From assembly GCF_003051055.1 (NCBI RefSeq), contig NZ_QAON01000001.1:62001-126000 (forward strand): DNA of 64,000 nucleotides, read 5' to 3'. The stretch comes from Agitococcus lubricus (GTDB lineage: Bacteria; Pseudomonadota; Gammaproteobacteria; Pseudomonadales; Moraxellaceae). Of the stretch, positions 47,376-57,532 are shown one piece after another. Made by a program: the position numbers and the translations under genes. The notes beneath the pieces are model-generated. The model searched no databases and had not been told where the DNA came from. It was given only the letters and a program-made list of their open reading frames with translations. Position 1 is the stretch's first letter; each line of letters opens with the position of its first letter.

Positions 47376-48052
47376 TACAAACCCTCCGACCATTCATCGA
47401 CACTGCGCGCACCGTATTTCGCTCTATAGGCCTTCATACTTTCGACTAATTCGTCGTGGCCGCCACGCTCACGCAAATATTCGACAATATGGTCGAGTTT
47501 GATGATAGAAATGACAGGAATATGATGTTGTTGCACAATTTCTTGAATCGCAGATAACTCGCCTTGTGCACCGCGCTCTTGTCGGTCTAAAGCGACAATA
47601 ATACCTGCCGCTGTTGCCCCTTGTGCTTCTAAAATGGCGAGTACTTCACGGATGGCTGTGCCTGCGGTAATCACATCATCAATAATTAAAACCCGTTTAC
47701 CGTGCAAGGACGCGCCCACTAAGTTACCGCCCTCCCCATGGTCTTTGGCTTCTTTACGATTAAAACACCACGGTTTATTCACATGAAACTGGTCATGTAA
47801 TTGTACTGCTGTCGCACTGGCAATCGGAATACCTTTGTAGGCAGGGCCAAAGATGACATCAAAGTCAATACCCGATTGTTGAATAGTTTCGGCATAGCAC
47901 TTGCCTAAGGCCGATAAAGCCAAACCATCCTGAAACAAACCTGCATTAAAAAAATATGGACTTTTACGCCCCGACTTTAAGGTAAACAAACCAAAACGTA
48001 GGACATCACGGTGCATGGCTAATTGAATAAAGGCGCGTTGATATTCTTGCAT
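47375..48052 (-). CDS. pyrE: Orotate phosphoribosyltransferase
   Basis: PyrE makes orotidine 5'-phosphate from orotate and PRPP. The 225-residue protein has [41 protein letters not shown] and the PRPP loop [16 protein letters not shown]. The ATG at 48052 gives MQEYQRAF, matching the family; a GTG at 48061 is in frame. Divergent from the ExoIII/Crc-like gene, as pyrE and crc are in Pseudomonas. Confidence 0.96.
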   Translation of the reverse strand: MQEYQRAFIQLAMHRDVLRFGLFTLKSGRKSPYFFNAGLFQDGLALSALGKCYAETIQQSGIDFDVIFGPAYKGIPIASATAVQLHDQFHVNKPWCFNRKEAKDHGEGGNLVGASLHGKRVLIIDDVITAGTAIREVLAILEAQGATAAGIIVALDRQERGAQGELSAIQEIVQQHHIPVISIIKLDHIVEYLRERGGHDELVESMKAYRAKYGARSVDEWSEGL

Positions 48053-48118
48053 AATAATCACTATTTATTACGTTAAAGATAAGGCTATGATACCGATGTT
48101 AATGGAGTCGATATAGTC

Positions 48119-48889
48119 ATGCGTGTAATTTCTGTCAATGTGAATGGTTTACGCTCGGCAACGAGCAAAGGTTTTTTTGATTGGCTGGCAAGCAGCGATG
48201 CCGATGTGGTGTGTTTACAAGAAATTCGTATCCAAGCCCATCAACTCAGTTTTGACCATCAACCCGAAGGTTGGCATGTGTCATTTTTTCCTGCACAAAA
48301 AGCAGGTTATGCAGGTACAGCCATTTATTCCAAACAAAAACCTGACCGTATCCATGAAGGCCTAGGTTTTGAATTATGTGATACAGAAGGCCGTTTTTTG
48401 GCCGCTGATTTTGGTCGTTTACGCATTGCTTCGTTATATTTGCCATCAGGGTCTAGCTCAGAGGCCGCACAGGCGAAAAAAGATGCGTTCTTAACGGCAC
48501 TGTTACCCTTGCTACGCACTTGGCGCGCCGATAATCAGTCCATCATTCTTTGTGGGGACTGGAATATCGCCCATAAAGAGATTGACCTTAAAAATTGGCG
48601 GGGCAACTTAAAAAACTCAGGATTTTTACCCCATGAACGGGCATGGTTAGATACACTGTTTAATGAACTGGGCTATGTTGACGCCTATCGTCAACACTCG
48701 CCAGAGAGTACGGCGGAGTGTTATACGTGGTGGTCTAATCGTGGTCGTGCGTGGGAAAATAATGTTGGCTGGCGTATTGATTATCAAATTATTAGCCCAG
48801 ATTTGGCCGCTACAATTCGTCACGCTTCGGTGTATAAAAACCAACGCTTTTCCGACCATGCCCCACTGATTATTGATTATGTGGTGTGA
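48119..48889 (+). CDS. Exodeoxyribonuclease III family protein at the crc locus
   Basis: A 256-residue exonuclease-endonuclease-phosphatase-fold protein. All ExoIII catalytic positions appear intact: Asn in NVNGL, Glu in LQEIR, Tyr in SLYLPSG, Asp and Asn in CGDWNIAHKE, Asp in WRIDYQI and Asp-His in FSDHAPL. A function in base-excision repair is therefore likely. By position (divergent from pyrE, near rph) and by the block DLKNWRGNLKNSGFLPHERAW it also matches Pseudomonas Crc, a catalytically degenerate relative that works with Hfq in catabolite repression. Possible symbols are xth or crc; sequence favours an active nuclease. Confidence 0.9.
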   Translation: MRVISVNVNGLRSATSKGFFDWLASSDADVVCLQEIRIQAHQLSFDHQPEGWHVSFFPAQKAGYAGTAIYSKQKPDRIHEGLGFELCDTEGRFLAADFGRLRIASLYLPSGSSSEAAQAKKDAFLTALLPLLRTWRADNQSIILCGDWNIAHKEIDLKNWRGNLKNSGFLPHERAWLDTLFNELGYVDAYRQHSPESTAECYTWWSNRGRAWENNVGWRIDYQIISPDLAATIRHASVYKNQRFSDHAPLIIDYVV

Positions 48890-48963
48890 TAGCCTCTGTA
48901 CTATCCTCAATATATAGGTATATTTAAGTCTAACTCTAATAAACTCAAAAGAAGGACAGGTCT

Positions 48964-49311
48964 ATGTTAAAATCACTCTTAAGCCTCGCTGTGCTCAGTG
49001 CCTTACTGACAGGTTGCGCTAGCTCTTCGCAACCGAGCTTTGGTGCTAAATTAGCTGAACGCAGTGTCGAAGCCGACAAATTGGCTAAACAATGGCAACA
49101 AGGCGATGATGCAGTCAAAAAAGGAGAAAAACTGATTAAAAAAGGGCAATCTTTAGTCCAAGAAGGTCAACAAGACCAAAAGAAAGGTCAGAGTTTGATT
49201 GAGGAAGGGCAAAAATTAGTAGAAAATGGCAAACAACAAATGGCAGATTCTGAGACTGGTTATCAGAAAATGCGTGCCAATCCCATTCCAACAAGCCCTA
49301 GTACACCATGA
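48964..49311 (+). CDS. Putative lipoprotein with six glycine-phased heptads
   Basis: A 115-residue protein with lipobox LLTGC (Cys18). After a linker come six contiguous heptads of the type KKGEKLI, KKGQSLV, QEGQQDQ, KKGQSLI, EEGQKLV, ENGKQQM, each with Gly at the third position. This predicts a long amphipathic helix or coiled coil in the periplasm. I do not recognise the family. Its stop overlaps the next ATG (ATGA), so it is coupled to the methyltransferase gene. AAGGACAGG precedes its start. Confidence 0.75.
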   Translation: MLKSLLSLAVLSALLTGCASSSQPSFGAKLAERSVEADKLAKQWQQGDDAVKKGEKLIKKGQSLVQEGQQDQKKGQSLIEEGQKLVENGKQQMADSETGYQKMRANPIPTSPSTP

Positions 49312-49913
49312 CTCAAAAGTTAATCCTTGACGCCGCCACCATCAAACGCTGGCGGCAAGATATTGTTTTTAGTGAAGAAGTTTTAGGAAACACCTATCAA
49401 TTTCATTCAACATGGGGCATTTTTTCGCCCGAAAGTGTTGATGAAGGCTCTCGACTATTGCTAGAGCATGTCGAATTCAAGACAAACGATGATTGTTTAG
49501 ATGTCGGTTGTGGCTATGGCGTGTTAGGTATGGTTTGTGCAAAAAAAGCACCCCAAGGGACGAGTGTCTTAGTCGATAAAGATTTTGTTGCTGTAGATTA
49601 CGCGCGTAAAAACTGTGCGGGCAATCAACTGCATAACACAGAAGTCTTGTTAAGCAATGGTTTTAGTGCCATTGGCAATCGTCAGTTTGATATTATTTTG
49701 TCGAATCTTCCCGCCAAAGTCAGCAAAGAGCAGCATTATTTATATTTATATGATGCTTTACAACACCTAAAGGTGGGTGGTCGTTTTTATGTGGTCACTA
49801 TCAATGGTTTACGTGAGTTTATTGCCAGAACCTTTAAGGAAGTATTTGGTAATTATCATAAACTCAAACAAGGCAAAACTTACACCGTAGCGATGGCCGA
49901 AAAACTGGAATAA
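49308..49913 (+). CDS. Class I SAM-dependent methyltransferase (RsmC-like)
   Basis: A 201-residue protein with the small-domain methyltransferase fold shared with RsmC/RlmG-type enzymes. CLDVGCGYGVLGMVCAKK is motif I, and the catalytic-loop position reads SNLPAK where RsmC-type enzymes have NPPF. FSPESVDEGSRLLLEHV resembles the RsmC entry motif. The target, RNA or other, is uncertain. Translationally coupled to the upstream lipoprotein. Confidence 0.82.
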   Translation: MTQKLILDAATIKRWRQDIVFSEEVLGNTYQFHSTWGIFSPESVDEGSRLLLEHVEFKTNDDCLDVGCGYGVLGMVCAKKAPQGTSVLVDKDFVAVDYARKNCAGNQLHNTEVLLSNGFSAIGNRQFDIILSNLPAKVSKEQHYLYLYDALQHLKVGGRFYVVTINGLREFIARTFKEVFGNYHKLKQGKTYTVAMAEKLE

Positions 49914-49924
49914 GCTAGATAGAA

Positions 49925-49948
49925 GGCTATGCCGTTGTCGGCATAGCC
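49925..49948. terminator. Hairpin between convergent methyltransferase and GGDEF/EAL genes
   Basis: A perfect 10-bp stem GGCTATGCCG/CGGCATAGCC with a TTGT loop sits between two convergent stops. T tracts are weak on both sides. Confidence 0.6.
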
Positions 49949-49960
49949 CGTCCTATTTAC

Positions 49961-52102
49961 TTAACCATCAACCATAAAAACAGCCTGCATCTCACCCATA
50001 TTAATGCCAGACATGAGCATTTGCTCAAAGTCTTCTTGCGGCATAGGCTTGGCAAATAAATAGCCCTGCATGGTATTACAGCCACGACGCAACAAAAAGT
50101 CGGCTTGCTCAGTAGTTTCTACACCCTCTGCCACCACGCTTAATTTTAGATTTTGCGCTAAACCAATAATGGCCGCTGTAATGGCTGCATCATTAGGGTC
50201 ACTGATAATATCTTTTACAAAGGAGCGGTCTATTTTTAACTCATCTAGCGGGAAACGTTTGAGATAATTGAGCGAAGAATACCCTGTACCAAAATCATCT
50301 ACCGACAAATACACCCCCATGTCTTTTAAGGCTTGTAAGGTTTGAATGGTCTCATCGACGTCATTCATCAAAATGCCTTCCGTCAATTCAATGACTAAGA
50401 AATTGGGTTGTAACTTTAGGTCTTCTAAGGTACGACGAATATCCGGCAATAAATCGTGGTGACGGAAATTAGCTGCCGACAAGTTAATGGCTAGGGGCAC
50501 GATTGGCATGCCACGGCTTTGCCATTCACGGTTGATTTCACAAGCACGCTTTAAGACCCATGCTCCTAGCTCGACAATAAAACCCGACTCTTCGGCAACA
50601 GGAATGAAGGTCACAGGTGACACCATCCCTCGATGTGGATGCTTCCAACGTAACAGGACTTCTGCGCCAACAATATCACCCGACAACGGATTGATTTTAG
50701 GCTGAAAGTATAATTCTAATTGGTCTTGTTCAATGGCTTTGCGTAAGTCGTTTTCTAGGGCAAATTTATTGAGCACCGTTTCATTCATGGTATGGTCAAA
50801 GAAATGGTAGCTATTTCGCCCTTTGTCTTTGACCGCATACATCGCTAAATCCGCATTTTTGAGTAGGCTTTCGACGTCATAACCATCTTGTGGACCTAAG
50901 GCAATACCAATACTGGCCGAGATAATCAATTCTTGCGTGCCAATCTGAATCGGCTGTGCCATAGCCTCTAAAATACGACGAGCCACTTGTGCGGCATCTT
51001 CTGGCTGCGCAATATCGGTCAGAACGACGGTAAACTCGTCGCCGCCTAAACGCGCTACCTGCTCATTTTTAGTGGGATTCGCTTGATGCAGTGCCGCAAT
51101 ATCGCTACTGCGAATGCAGGTATTGATACGATTGCCGACAATTTGCAATACCATATCGCCCACATCGTGACCTAAGGTATCGTTAATCCGCTTAAAGCGG
51201 TCTAAATCGATAAATAATAGCGCACACTGTTTGTCGTGACGTTGTGCACGTTGCAGTTCGTGTTGTAATAACTCACGGAATAATTGACGATTTGCCAAGC
51301 CCGTTAAGGCATCATAATACGCAAGATTGCGGATACGTTGCTGTGCATCAACCAGTTCGGTAATGTCCTGCGTAATACCTTCTACATAATCAATATAGCC
51401 TTGTTCACTTTTAAACACGCGCGCTTGCTCGTGTAAAACGCGCACGCCATTATGGGGAGCTAAGATTCTAAATTCATGCTGATAGGGCAAGCCTTTGCTC
51501 ATCGCCGCTTCTAAAGCGGCTTTGACTCGCTCTTGGTCTTCGGCGTGTACTTGTGGTAACACAGCAAACATGGAAGGCAACAGGTTGTCACGTGTCATAC
51601 CATAAATACGGTAATATTCATCCGAACGCTCTGTAATATCTGCCTGTGGGTACCATTCCCAACTGCCCAAATGCGCTAAACGCTGCGCATTAGCTAAAGC
51701 GGCTTCGCTGTGTGCCAATTGCTCAAAGGTTTTACTGGCACGCAAAATATAGCGAATACGATAGCCTAGTAACTTCCAATTAATGGGTTTGGCAAAGAAA
51801 TCGGTTGCACCAAAATCATAGGCCTGAACAATAGAGGAGGTATCATCTAAGCCCGTCAACATCACAATCGGTAGATGTTGAGTGGCAGGTAAGCTACGTA
51901 AATGCTGACACACCTGATAACCATCGATATCTGGCAATACCACATCTAATAGGACTAAATCGGGTTTTTCATGTAAGGCCAATGAGATGCCTGTTGCCGA
52001 ATCCATGGCATCAATGACAACAAATCCTTCTTCGCTGAGCTTTTCTACAGCCAGCAAACGGATAATCGGGTCATCATCAATAATTAAGATTTTGGTAGCC
52101 AT
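49961..52102 (-). CDS. Response regulator with PAS, GGDEF and EAL domains
   Basis: A 713-residue cyclic-di-GMP regulator. An N-terminal receiver (about 1-120, IIDDDPI, phospho-Asp in LVLLDVVLPD, Lys in FFAKP) is followed by a PAS/PAC sensor (about 135-255), GGDEF (intact RLGGDEFTVVL) and EAL (about 445-705). The EAL signature reads EVL, keeping the metal-binding Glu; DDFGTGYSSL, KIDRSFV and VAEGVET are typical of active phosphodiesterases. Both synthesis and breakdown of c-di-GMP are thus possible. An Hpt protein gene lies 35 bp upstream in the same direction, so phosphorelay input is likely. Confidence 0.93.
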   Translation of the reverse strand: MATKILIIDDDPIIRLLAVEKLSEEGFVVIDAMDSATGISLALHEKPDLVLLDVVLPDIDGYQVCQHLRSLPATQHLPIVMLTGLDDTSSIVQAYDFGATDFFAKPINWKLLGYRIRYILRASKTFEQLAHSEAALANAQRLAHLGSWEWYPQADITERSDEYYRIYGMTRDNLLPSMFAVLPQVHAEDQERVKAALEAAMSKGLPYQHEFRILAPHNGVRVLHEQARVFKSEQGYIDYVEGITQDITELVDAQQRIRNLAYYDALTGLANRQLFRELLQHELQRAQRHDKQCALLFIDLDRFKRINDTLGHDVGDMVLQIVGNRINTCIRSSDIAALHQANPTKNEQVARLGGDEFTVVLTDIAQPEDAAQVARRILEAMAQPIQIGTQELIISASIGIALGPQDGYDVESLLKNADLAMYAVKDKGRNSYHFFDHTMNETVLNKFALENDLRKAIEQDQLELYFQPKINPLSGDIVGAEVLLRWKHPHRGMVSPVTFIPVAEESGFIVELGAWVLKRACEINREWQSRGMPIVPLAINLSAANFRHHDLLPDIRRTLEDLKLQPNFLVIELTEGILMNDVDETIQTLQALKDMGVYLSVDDFGTGYSSLNYLKRFPLDELKIDRSFVKDIISDPNDAAITAAIIGLAQNLKLSVVAEGVETTEQADFLLRRGCNTMQGYLFAKPMPQEDFEQMLMSGINMGEMQAVFMVDG

Positions 52103-52137
52103 AATGATACCTAAGCCGCTAACACATAGGCTTTATA

Positions 52138-52527
52138 CTAAGCAATAAATGGTGTTAACTTTTGTTCAAATAAAGTCAGCTCATCCATCAACTGACTAAA
52201 TTCACGTTGTAAGATAGTCAATAAAGCCTGCACTTCAACCATACGTTGTTGACGGGCTAAATGTTCCATTTGTTTGGCAACGTGCGACAATGAATATGCG
52301 CCTATAGACGCTGAAGACGACTTGAGTGTATGCGCTGAACGAGACAACGCTTCTGCATCATCAGCATGAATAGCATTTTCAATCCCATGAACCAATTTCG
52401 CAGCTTCTTGGCGGTAAAGAACGATGACTCGTTTGACCAATGGCGACGCTAACCCTGACGTTCCCCCCAAGCTTGTTAGCGTTGTCTCATCTAGTACAGA
52501 TATATGGCTATTGTTATAGGTTGTCAT
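52138..52527 (-). CDS. Histidine phosphotransfer (Hpt) domain protein
   Basis: A 129-residue single-domain Hpt protein. The phospho-His lies in SRSAHTLKSSSASIGA near residue 67, inside a four-helix bundle with VKRVIVLYRQEAAKLV before it. It sits directly upstream of the receiver-PAS-GGDEF-EAL gene and probably passes phosphate to that receiver from a hybrid kinase not encoded here. Confidence 0.9.
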   Translation of the reverse strand: MTTYNNSHISVLDETTLTSLGGTSGLASPLVKRVIVLYRQEAAKLVHGIENAIHADDAEALSRSAHTLKSSSASIGAYSLSHVAKQMEHLARQQRMVEVQALLTILQREFSQLMDELTLFEQKLTPFIA

Positions 52528-52747
52528 TTTACTTTAATCGGTGATGGCAACAGTCTTGCCTAATTGCAACTCTCCTTGTCGAATATATCGAATAACACAT
52601 ATAAACTATGCTTTGCAAGTCAATTATACGCGTTTTAATCAAATCTTCATATTGAAATGACGACAATTTTGCATGCTATCACAAAATTGATGCACTATCG
52701 TCAGCGTATGATGACACAGAAAAAACCGCTGTGTCATCACGTAGCAC

Positions 52748-53518
52748 TTACCAACCTAAGGCTTGTTGCTGATGCACAATCAATTGTTGAATGCCTTTTT
52801 CTGCCAATGCTAACATGGCATCGGCTTGCTCACGGGTAAATGGCTTCCCTTCTGCGGTACCTTGTACCTCAATAAAGCCCCCTAATTGTGTCATGACCAC
52901 ATTCATATCCGTCTCACAATTAGAATCTTCATCATAGTCTAAATCTAATACCACCTGCCCTTTAACCACCCCCACCGAAACCGCCGCAATTAAATGGCGT
53001 AACGGGTCTTGTTTGACCATTTTTTTGTTGAGCATATAGTTTAAGGCATCTGCCAAAGCAACGGCAGCCCCTGTAATTGATGCGGTACGTGTGCCGCCAT
53101 CTGCCTGAATCACATCGCAATCAATCAGAATGGTATTTTCACCCAGTTTTTTTAGGTCCACCATGGCACGTAAACTACGGCCAATTAAGCGTTGAATCTC
53201 TAAACTACGACCGCCTTGTTTGCCTTTGGCTGCTTCACGCTCATTACGTGTATGCGTAGAGCGTGGCAACATCCCATATTCTGCCGTGACCCAGCCCTCG
53301 CCCTTCCCTTTCAAGAAACGTGGTACACCCGCTTCTACAGAGGCGGTACAGATGACTTTGGTCGCACCAAACTCAACCAACACAGAACCTTCGGCATGTT
53401 TCGTATATTGGCGCGTAATGTTGATGGCACGTAATTGGTCAGCATCACGACCGCCGACACGTTTGAATACGGTATCTTTGGGAATAGATGCCGCCAAAGC
53501 CTGTTGTAAATTTGCCAT
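52748..53518 (-). CDS. rph: Ribonuclease PH
   Basis: RNase PH trims tRNA 3' ends with phosphate. The 256-residue protein has [35 protein letters not shown], the phosphate site [16 protein letters not shown] and the catalytic acidic pair in [16 protein letters not shown]. The ATG at 53518 follows AGGAGC at ideal spacing; further upstream codons are in frame but unlike the family. Its N-terminus is about 15 residues longer than in E. coli. Divergent from yicC, a conserved pair. Confidence 0.95.
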   Translation of the reverse strand: MANLQQALAASIPKDTVFKRVGGRDADQLRAINITRQYTKHAEGSVLVEFGATKVICTASVEAGVPRFLKGKGEGWVTAEYGMLPRSTHTRNEREAAKGKQGGRSLEIQRLIGRSLRAMVDLKKLGENTILIDCDVIQADGGTRTASITGAAVALADALNYMLNKKMVKQDPLRHLIAAVSVGVVKGQVVLDLDYDEDSNCETDMNVVMTQLGGFIEVQGTAEGKPFTREQADAMLALAEKGIQQLIVHQQQALGW

Positions 53519-53775
53519 CTGTTTGCTCCTCATCTTGAATAATGACACCGCGTGAAATGTTGCGTGAATACAGGTCTCGTCTGTCGATTCGCGAAAAATG
53601 TATGGCTTATACACTATGACTTGAATCCTGACTCATGAAACTACAGAAATTATACGCTTTAGCCGCTACAATCAGTGCTGAAGAATACATTTTTTCATGG
53701 ATTATTTTTAGCGACATCGCTGTGTGTGCTTGTCATGATATGGATATTTTTACCTCTAATTGAAAAGGTGTTTTT

Positions 53776-54642
53776 ATGATGTATAGCATGACCGCTTTTG
53801 CCCATCGTGAATTACGCGGGGATTTTGGCTTATTGGTCTGCGAAATTCGCTCTGTGAATCACCGTTATTTAGAACCCAATCTACGCTTGGCAGATATTAT
53901 CCGCGATTTAGAAACACCATTACGAGAAAAGTTACGTCAACAGTTAAGTCGGGGCAAAGTAGATATTTGGGTCAGACATGAGGCTGCAGAAAATCATCCG
54001 AGTGGCATTCACATCAATCAAGACTTAGCCGCACGTTTAGTGGAGGCGGCCAGTCAAATTGACCAGCTTGCCCGCCATGCGGCTCCGTTAAATGCGGCAG
54101 ATATTTTACGCATTCCTGGGGTGGTATGTGCTACTCCTCCTAATCAACAAGCCGTGAGTACGGCGGCACTGAGTCTATTTGAACAAACGTTACAGGAATT
54201 TGTCGCTATGCGGCAACGCGAAGGCGAAGCGATTCGACAACTACTCAATCAACGCCTCAGTGCCATTGAGGAAGAATGCGCTAAAGTCAGACAACGTATG
54301 CCTCTGATTATTGAGCACTATCGCTTACGCTTAAACGTGCGTTTACAAGAAATTAAGGCCGAACTCAGTGCCGACCGTTTAGAGCAAGAAATGGTGTTGT
54401 TTGCCCACAAAATAGATGTCGCCGAGGAGTTAGACCGCTTAAATGCCCATGTTCTGGAAATACGTCGCGTCTTACAGTTAGGCGGCGCCATAGGACGTAA
54501 ATTGGATTTTTTAATGCAGGAGCTCAACCGCGAAGCTAACACATTGGGTTCTAAATCGGTCAGTGCCGACAGTTCTTTGTCGTCTGTTGAGCTAAAAGTC
54601 TTGATTGAGCAAATGCGTGAGCAGATTCAGAACGTAGAATAG
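53776..54642 (+). CDS. yicC: YicC/YloC family endoribonuclease
   Basis: A 288-residue protein of the YicC family; E. coli YicC acts as an endoribonuclease in RNA decay. It begins MMYSMTAFAHREL and has EIRSVNHRYLEPNLRL, the central coiled region, and the C-terminal GRKLDFLMQELNREANTLGSKS signature. The conserved order rph-yicC-gmk is interrupted here by a DUF3422 gene on the other strand. Confidence 0.93.
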   Translation: MMYSMTAFAHRELRGDFGLLVCEIRSVNHRYLEPNLRLADIIRDLETPLREKLRQQLSRGKVDIWVRHEAAENHPSGIHINQDLAARLVEAASQIDQLARHAAPLNAADILRIPGVVCATPPNQQAVSTAALSLFEQTLQEFVAMRQREGEAIRQLLNQRLSAIEEECAKVRQRMPLIIEHYRLRLNVRLQEIKAELSADRLEQEMVLFAHKIDVAEELDRLNAHVLEIRRVLQLGGAIGRKLDFLMQELNREANTLGSKSVSADSSLSSVELKVLIEQMREQIQNVE

Positions 54643-54678
54643 CCGCAATAGTGTCTGTCAGGCATCATCGCAAAATGA

Positions 54679-54703
54679 CTGACGTTAGGCTAACCAACGT
54701 CAG
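54679..54703. terminator. Hairpin between yicC and the DUF3422 gene
   Basis: CTGACGTT and AACGTCAG form an 8-bp stem with a 9-nt loop between convergent genes. No T tract follows, so efficiency is doubtful. Confidence 0.45.
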
Positions 54704-54713
54704 CATGCTCACT

Positions 54714-56048
54714 TCAGTTATGGTCTATACGTTCGTGTAATTTATGCACGCCCCGCCATACCAAAAATACACAAACAGGCACACTCATGCCTACCCATAA
54801 CTCGGGATGACTTAACCAACCCATGTCGGCAAACGAGCCTACCGTATACTTAATTAAGCCCACCAAATAATAACTAATCGCAGCCACCGACAAACCTTCA
54901 ACCGCTTGTTGGAGTTGCAATTGCACTTTGCTGCGCTGATTCATGGATTGTAGTAAGTCTTGATTTTGTGCCTCTAACGTTAAATTAACGCGGGTACGTA
55001 ATAGCTCGCTGGCACGGTCTATACGTTTAGACAAATCGTCTAAATGTTCACTGACCGACTCACAGGTTCTAAATGCAGGCGTTAAACGTCGACGCAAAAA
55101 CTCATTAAATGTTTGTAAACCCGCGACTTCTTGCTCACGCAAATCCTCTAAACGGCTAATCACCAAATCATAATACGCACGTGCCGCCGAAAAACGAAAA
55201 TTACTATCCGCAATAAGTTGTTCTATGCGTGCGGCTAAAGTAGATAGTTGACCCAATAAGCGTCTTTCATCTTCTAAGCCTTTAATGGCGTTGATTTGTT
55301 GATTGATAGAAGCTAATTCTTTATCCATCACTGCAACTTCGGGAGCAATCCCCCTAGCCATAGGAAAAGCTAACAACACCATCATTCTGTAGGTTTCTAA
55401 CTCAAACAAACGACGCACCAAACGGCCTGTTTGACAAGCATTTAGGTCGCTATTTTGAATCAAAATACGGCCAAAACCATCACTGTGAATACGATACGCT
55501 GTCCATAGTCGTGCTTGTCGGTCGCCAATCCATGAACTAATTAAACGATGGCCTTCAAAATGGTGACGTAAGGCATCGGGTGCAGACATCTGTTCGGGCA
55601 TGTCCAACACTTCAATGTGCTGACCACTGATAATCTCACCTGGTAACTCTGCCAACCATGCGCTGGGTAATAAAGACAACGCCGTACGTAAAAACGGCTC
55701 TGTTTTGTCGGCACGGCAAATAAAGGTATATGTGGAAAACTCGGTATGCCGCTCCCAACGCAACTCAAACCCACCAAAACTCTGGTAATAACACGATGAG
55801 CCTTGAGCGGGTGGAATGACCGAATAGCGCTCACACAACTGTTGTATATGACGATACTCCGCCTCTGCCGTTTCTTGACGGTGCAATATCGCTAATTGCG
55901 AGACGCGTGCCCCCTCTTCCAACATAGGAAATGGGCGCGTATGCAATTCATTAAATAAGCGGTCACGTTCTTGAAAAAAACGTAAACTCAAATTATCCAT
56001 TTGCATCGCAGGTTTAAGCGGATAAGAAGGGCTAATAAACTCAGTCAT
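54714..56048 (-). CDS. DUF3422 family membrane protein
   Basis: A 444-residue protein of the DUF3422 family. The N-terminal LFNELHTRPFPMLEEGARVSQ is diagnostic; a coiled-coil region (about 255-390) and two membrane helices at the C-terminus (about 385-435) follow. Function is unknown; the layout suggests a large cytoplasmic domain tethered to the membrane. It is inserted between yicC and gmk on the opposite strand. Confidence 0.85.
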   Translation of the reverse strand: MTEFISPSYPLKPAMQMDNLSLRFFQERDRLFNELHTRPFPMLEEGARVSQLAILHRQETAEAEYRHIQQLCERYSVIPPAQGSSCYYQSFGGFELRWERHTEFSTYTFICRADKTEPFLRTALSLLPSAWLAELPGEIISGQHIEVLDMPEQMSAPDALRHHFEGHRLISSWIGDRQARLWTAYRIHSDGFGRILIQNSDLNACQTGRLVRRLFELETYRMMVLLAFPMARGIAPEVAVMDKELASINQQINAIKGLEDERRLLGQLSTLAARIEQLIADSNFRFSAARAYYDLVISRLEDLREQEVAGLQTFNEFLRRRLTPAFRTCESVSEHLDDLSKRIDRASELLRTRVNLTLEAQNQDLLQSMNQRSKVQLQLQQAVEGLSVAAISYYLVGLIKYTVGSFADMGWLSHPELWVGMSVPVCVFLVWRGVHKLHERIDHN

Positions 56049-56952
<904 letters not shown>

Positions 56953-57074
56953 AGCTGGCCTAAAATCGACGATTGGCTAATTATTTTATGATTTGGCTGA
57001 ATCAGCATGCCGCGTTCACGCGCACTGATTGATGATTCGGCCTCATCAAAGCTCCCGTTCATTCAGAGGTTAAC

Positions 57075-57332
57075 ATGGCTCGTGTTACTGTAGAAGATTG
57101 TTTAGGCGCGGTCGATAACCGCTTTGAATTGGTATTAGTTGCTGCAAAACGCGCTCGTCAGTTAGCAAGTGGTAACAAAGAACCGTACTTACCTTGGGAA
57201 AATGACAAACCCACGGTTATGGCATTACGTGAAATTGCAGCAGGTCATATTGACCGTCATATTTTAAGTCAAAAAGTCGAAGAAGACCGCGACGACGATA
57301 TGTTAGCCGCCTTAGAACACCCCAGTTTCTAA
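57075..57332 (+). CDS. rpoZ: RNA polymerase omega subunit
   Basis: An 85-residue subunit that stabilises beta' and forms part of a ppGpp site. It begins [21 protein letters not shown] and has RARQLASG and MALREIAAG, as in E. coli RpoZ. AGAGG precedes the ATG. spoT follows 200 bp downstream, a conserved gmk-rpoZ-spoT order. Confidence 0.97.
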   Translation: MARVTVEDCLGAVDNRFELVLVAAKRARQLASGNKEPYLPWENDKPTVMALREIAAGHIDRHILSQKVEEDRDDDMLAALEHPSF

Positions 57333-57467
57333 GACCCAACAGCCCGCACTACACACAATACCATTGATTGAAGATAACGAGACGCATTCGGTCATCAACA
57401 ATTAAACAGTGCTTAAGTTTTTGTTGTAAAAACTCACACAAAACTGTCATATTGTGTTACATCTATA

Positions 57468-57496
57468 GGACTTAGTGTACGACAGTACCTAAGTCC
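57468..57496. repeat. Short palindrome with GGACTTA ends upstream of spoT
   Basis: GGACTTAG-T-GTAC and GTAC-CTAAGTCC form a 12-bp stem with one bulge and a GACA loop. The ends resemble those of the GGACTTACG elements elsewhere in the window. Confidence 0.45.
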
Positions 57497-57532
57497 AAAT
57501 TCTCCTATCTTGTAAGACGACACTGAGACCCT

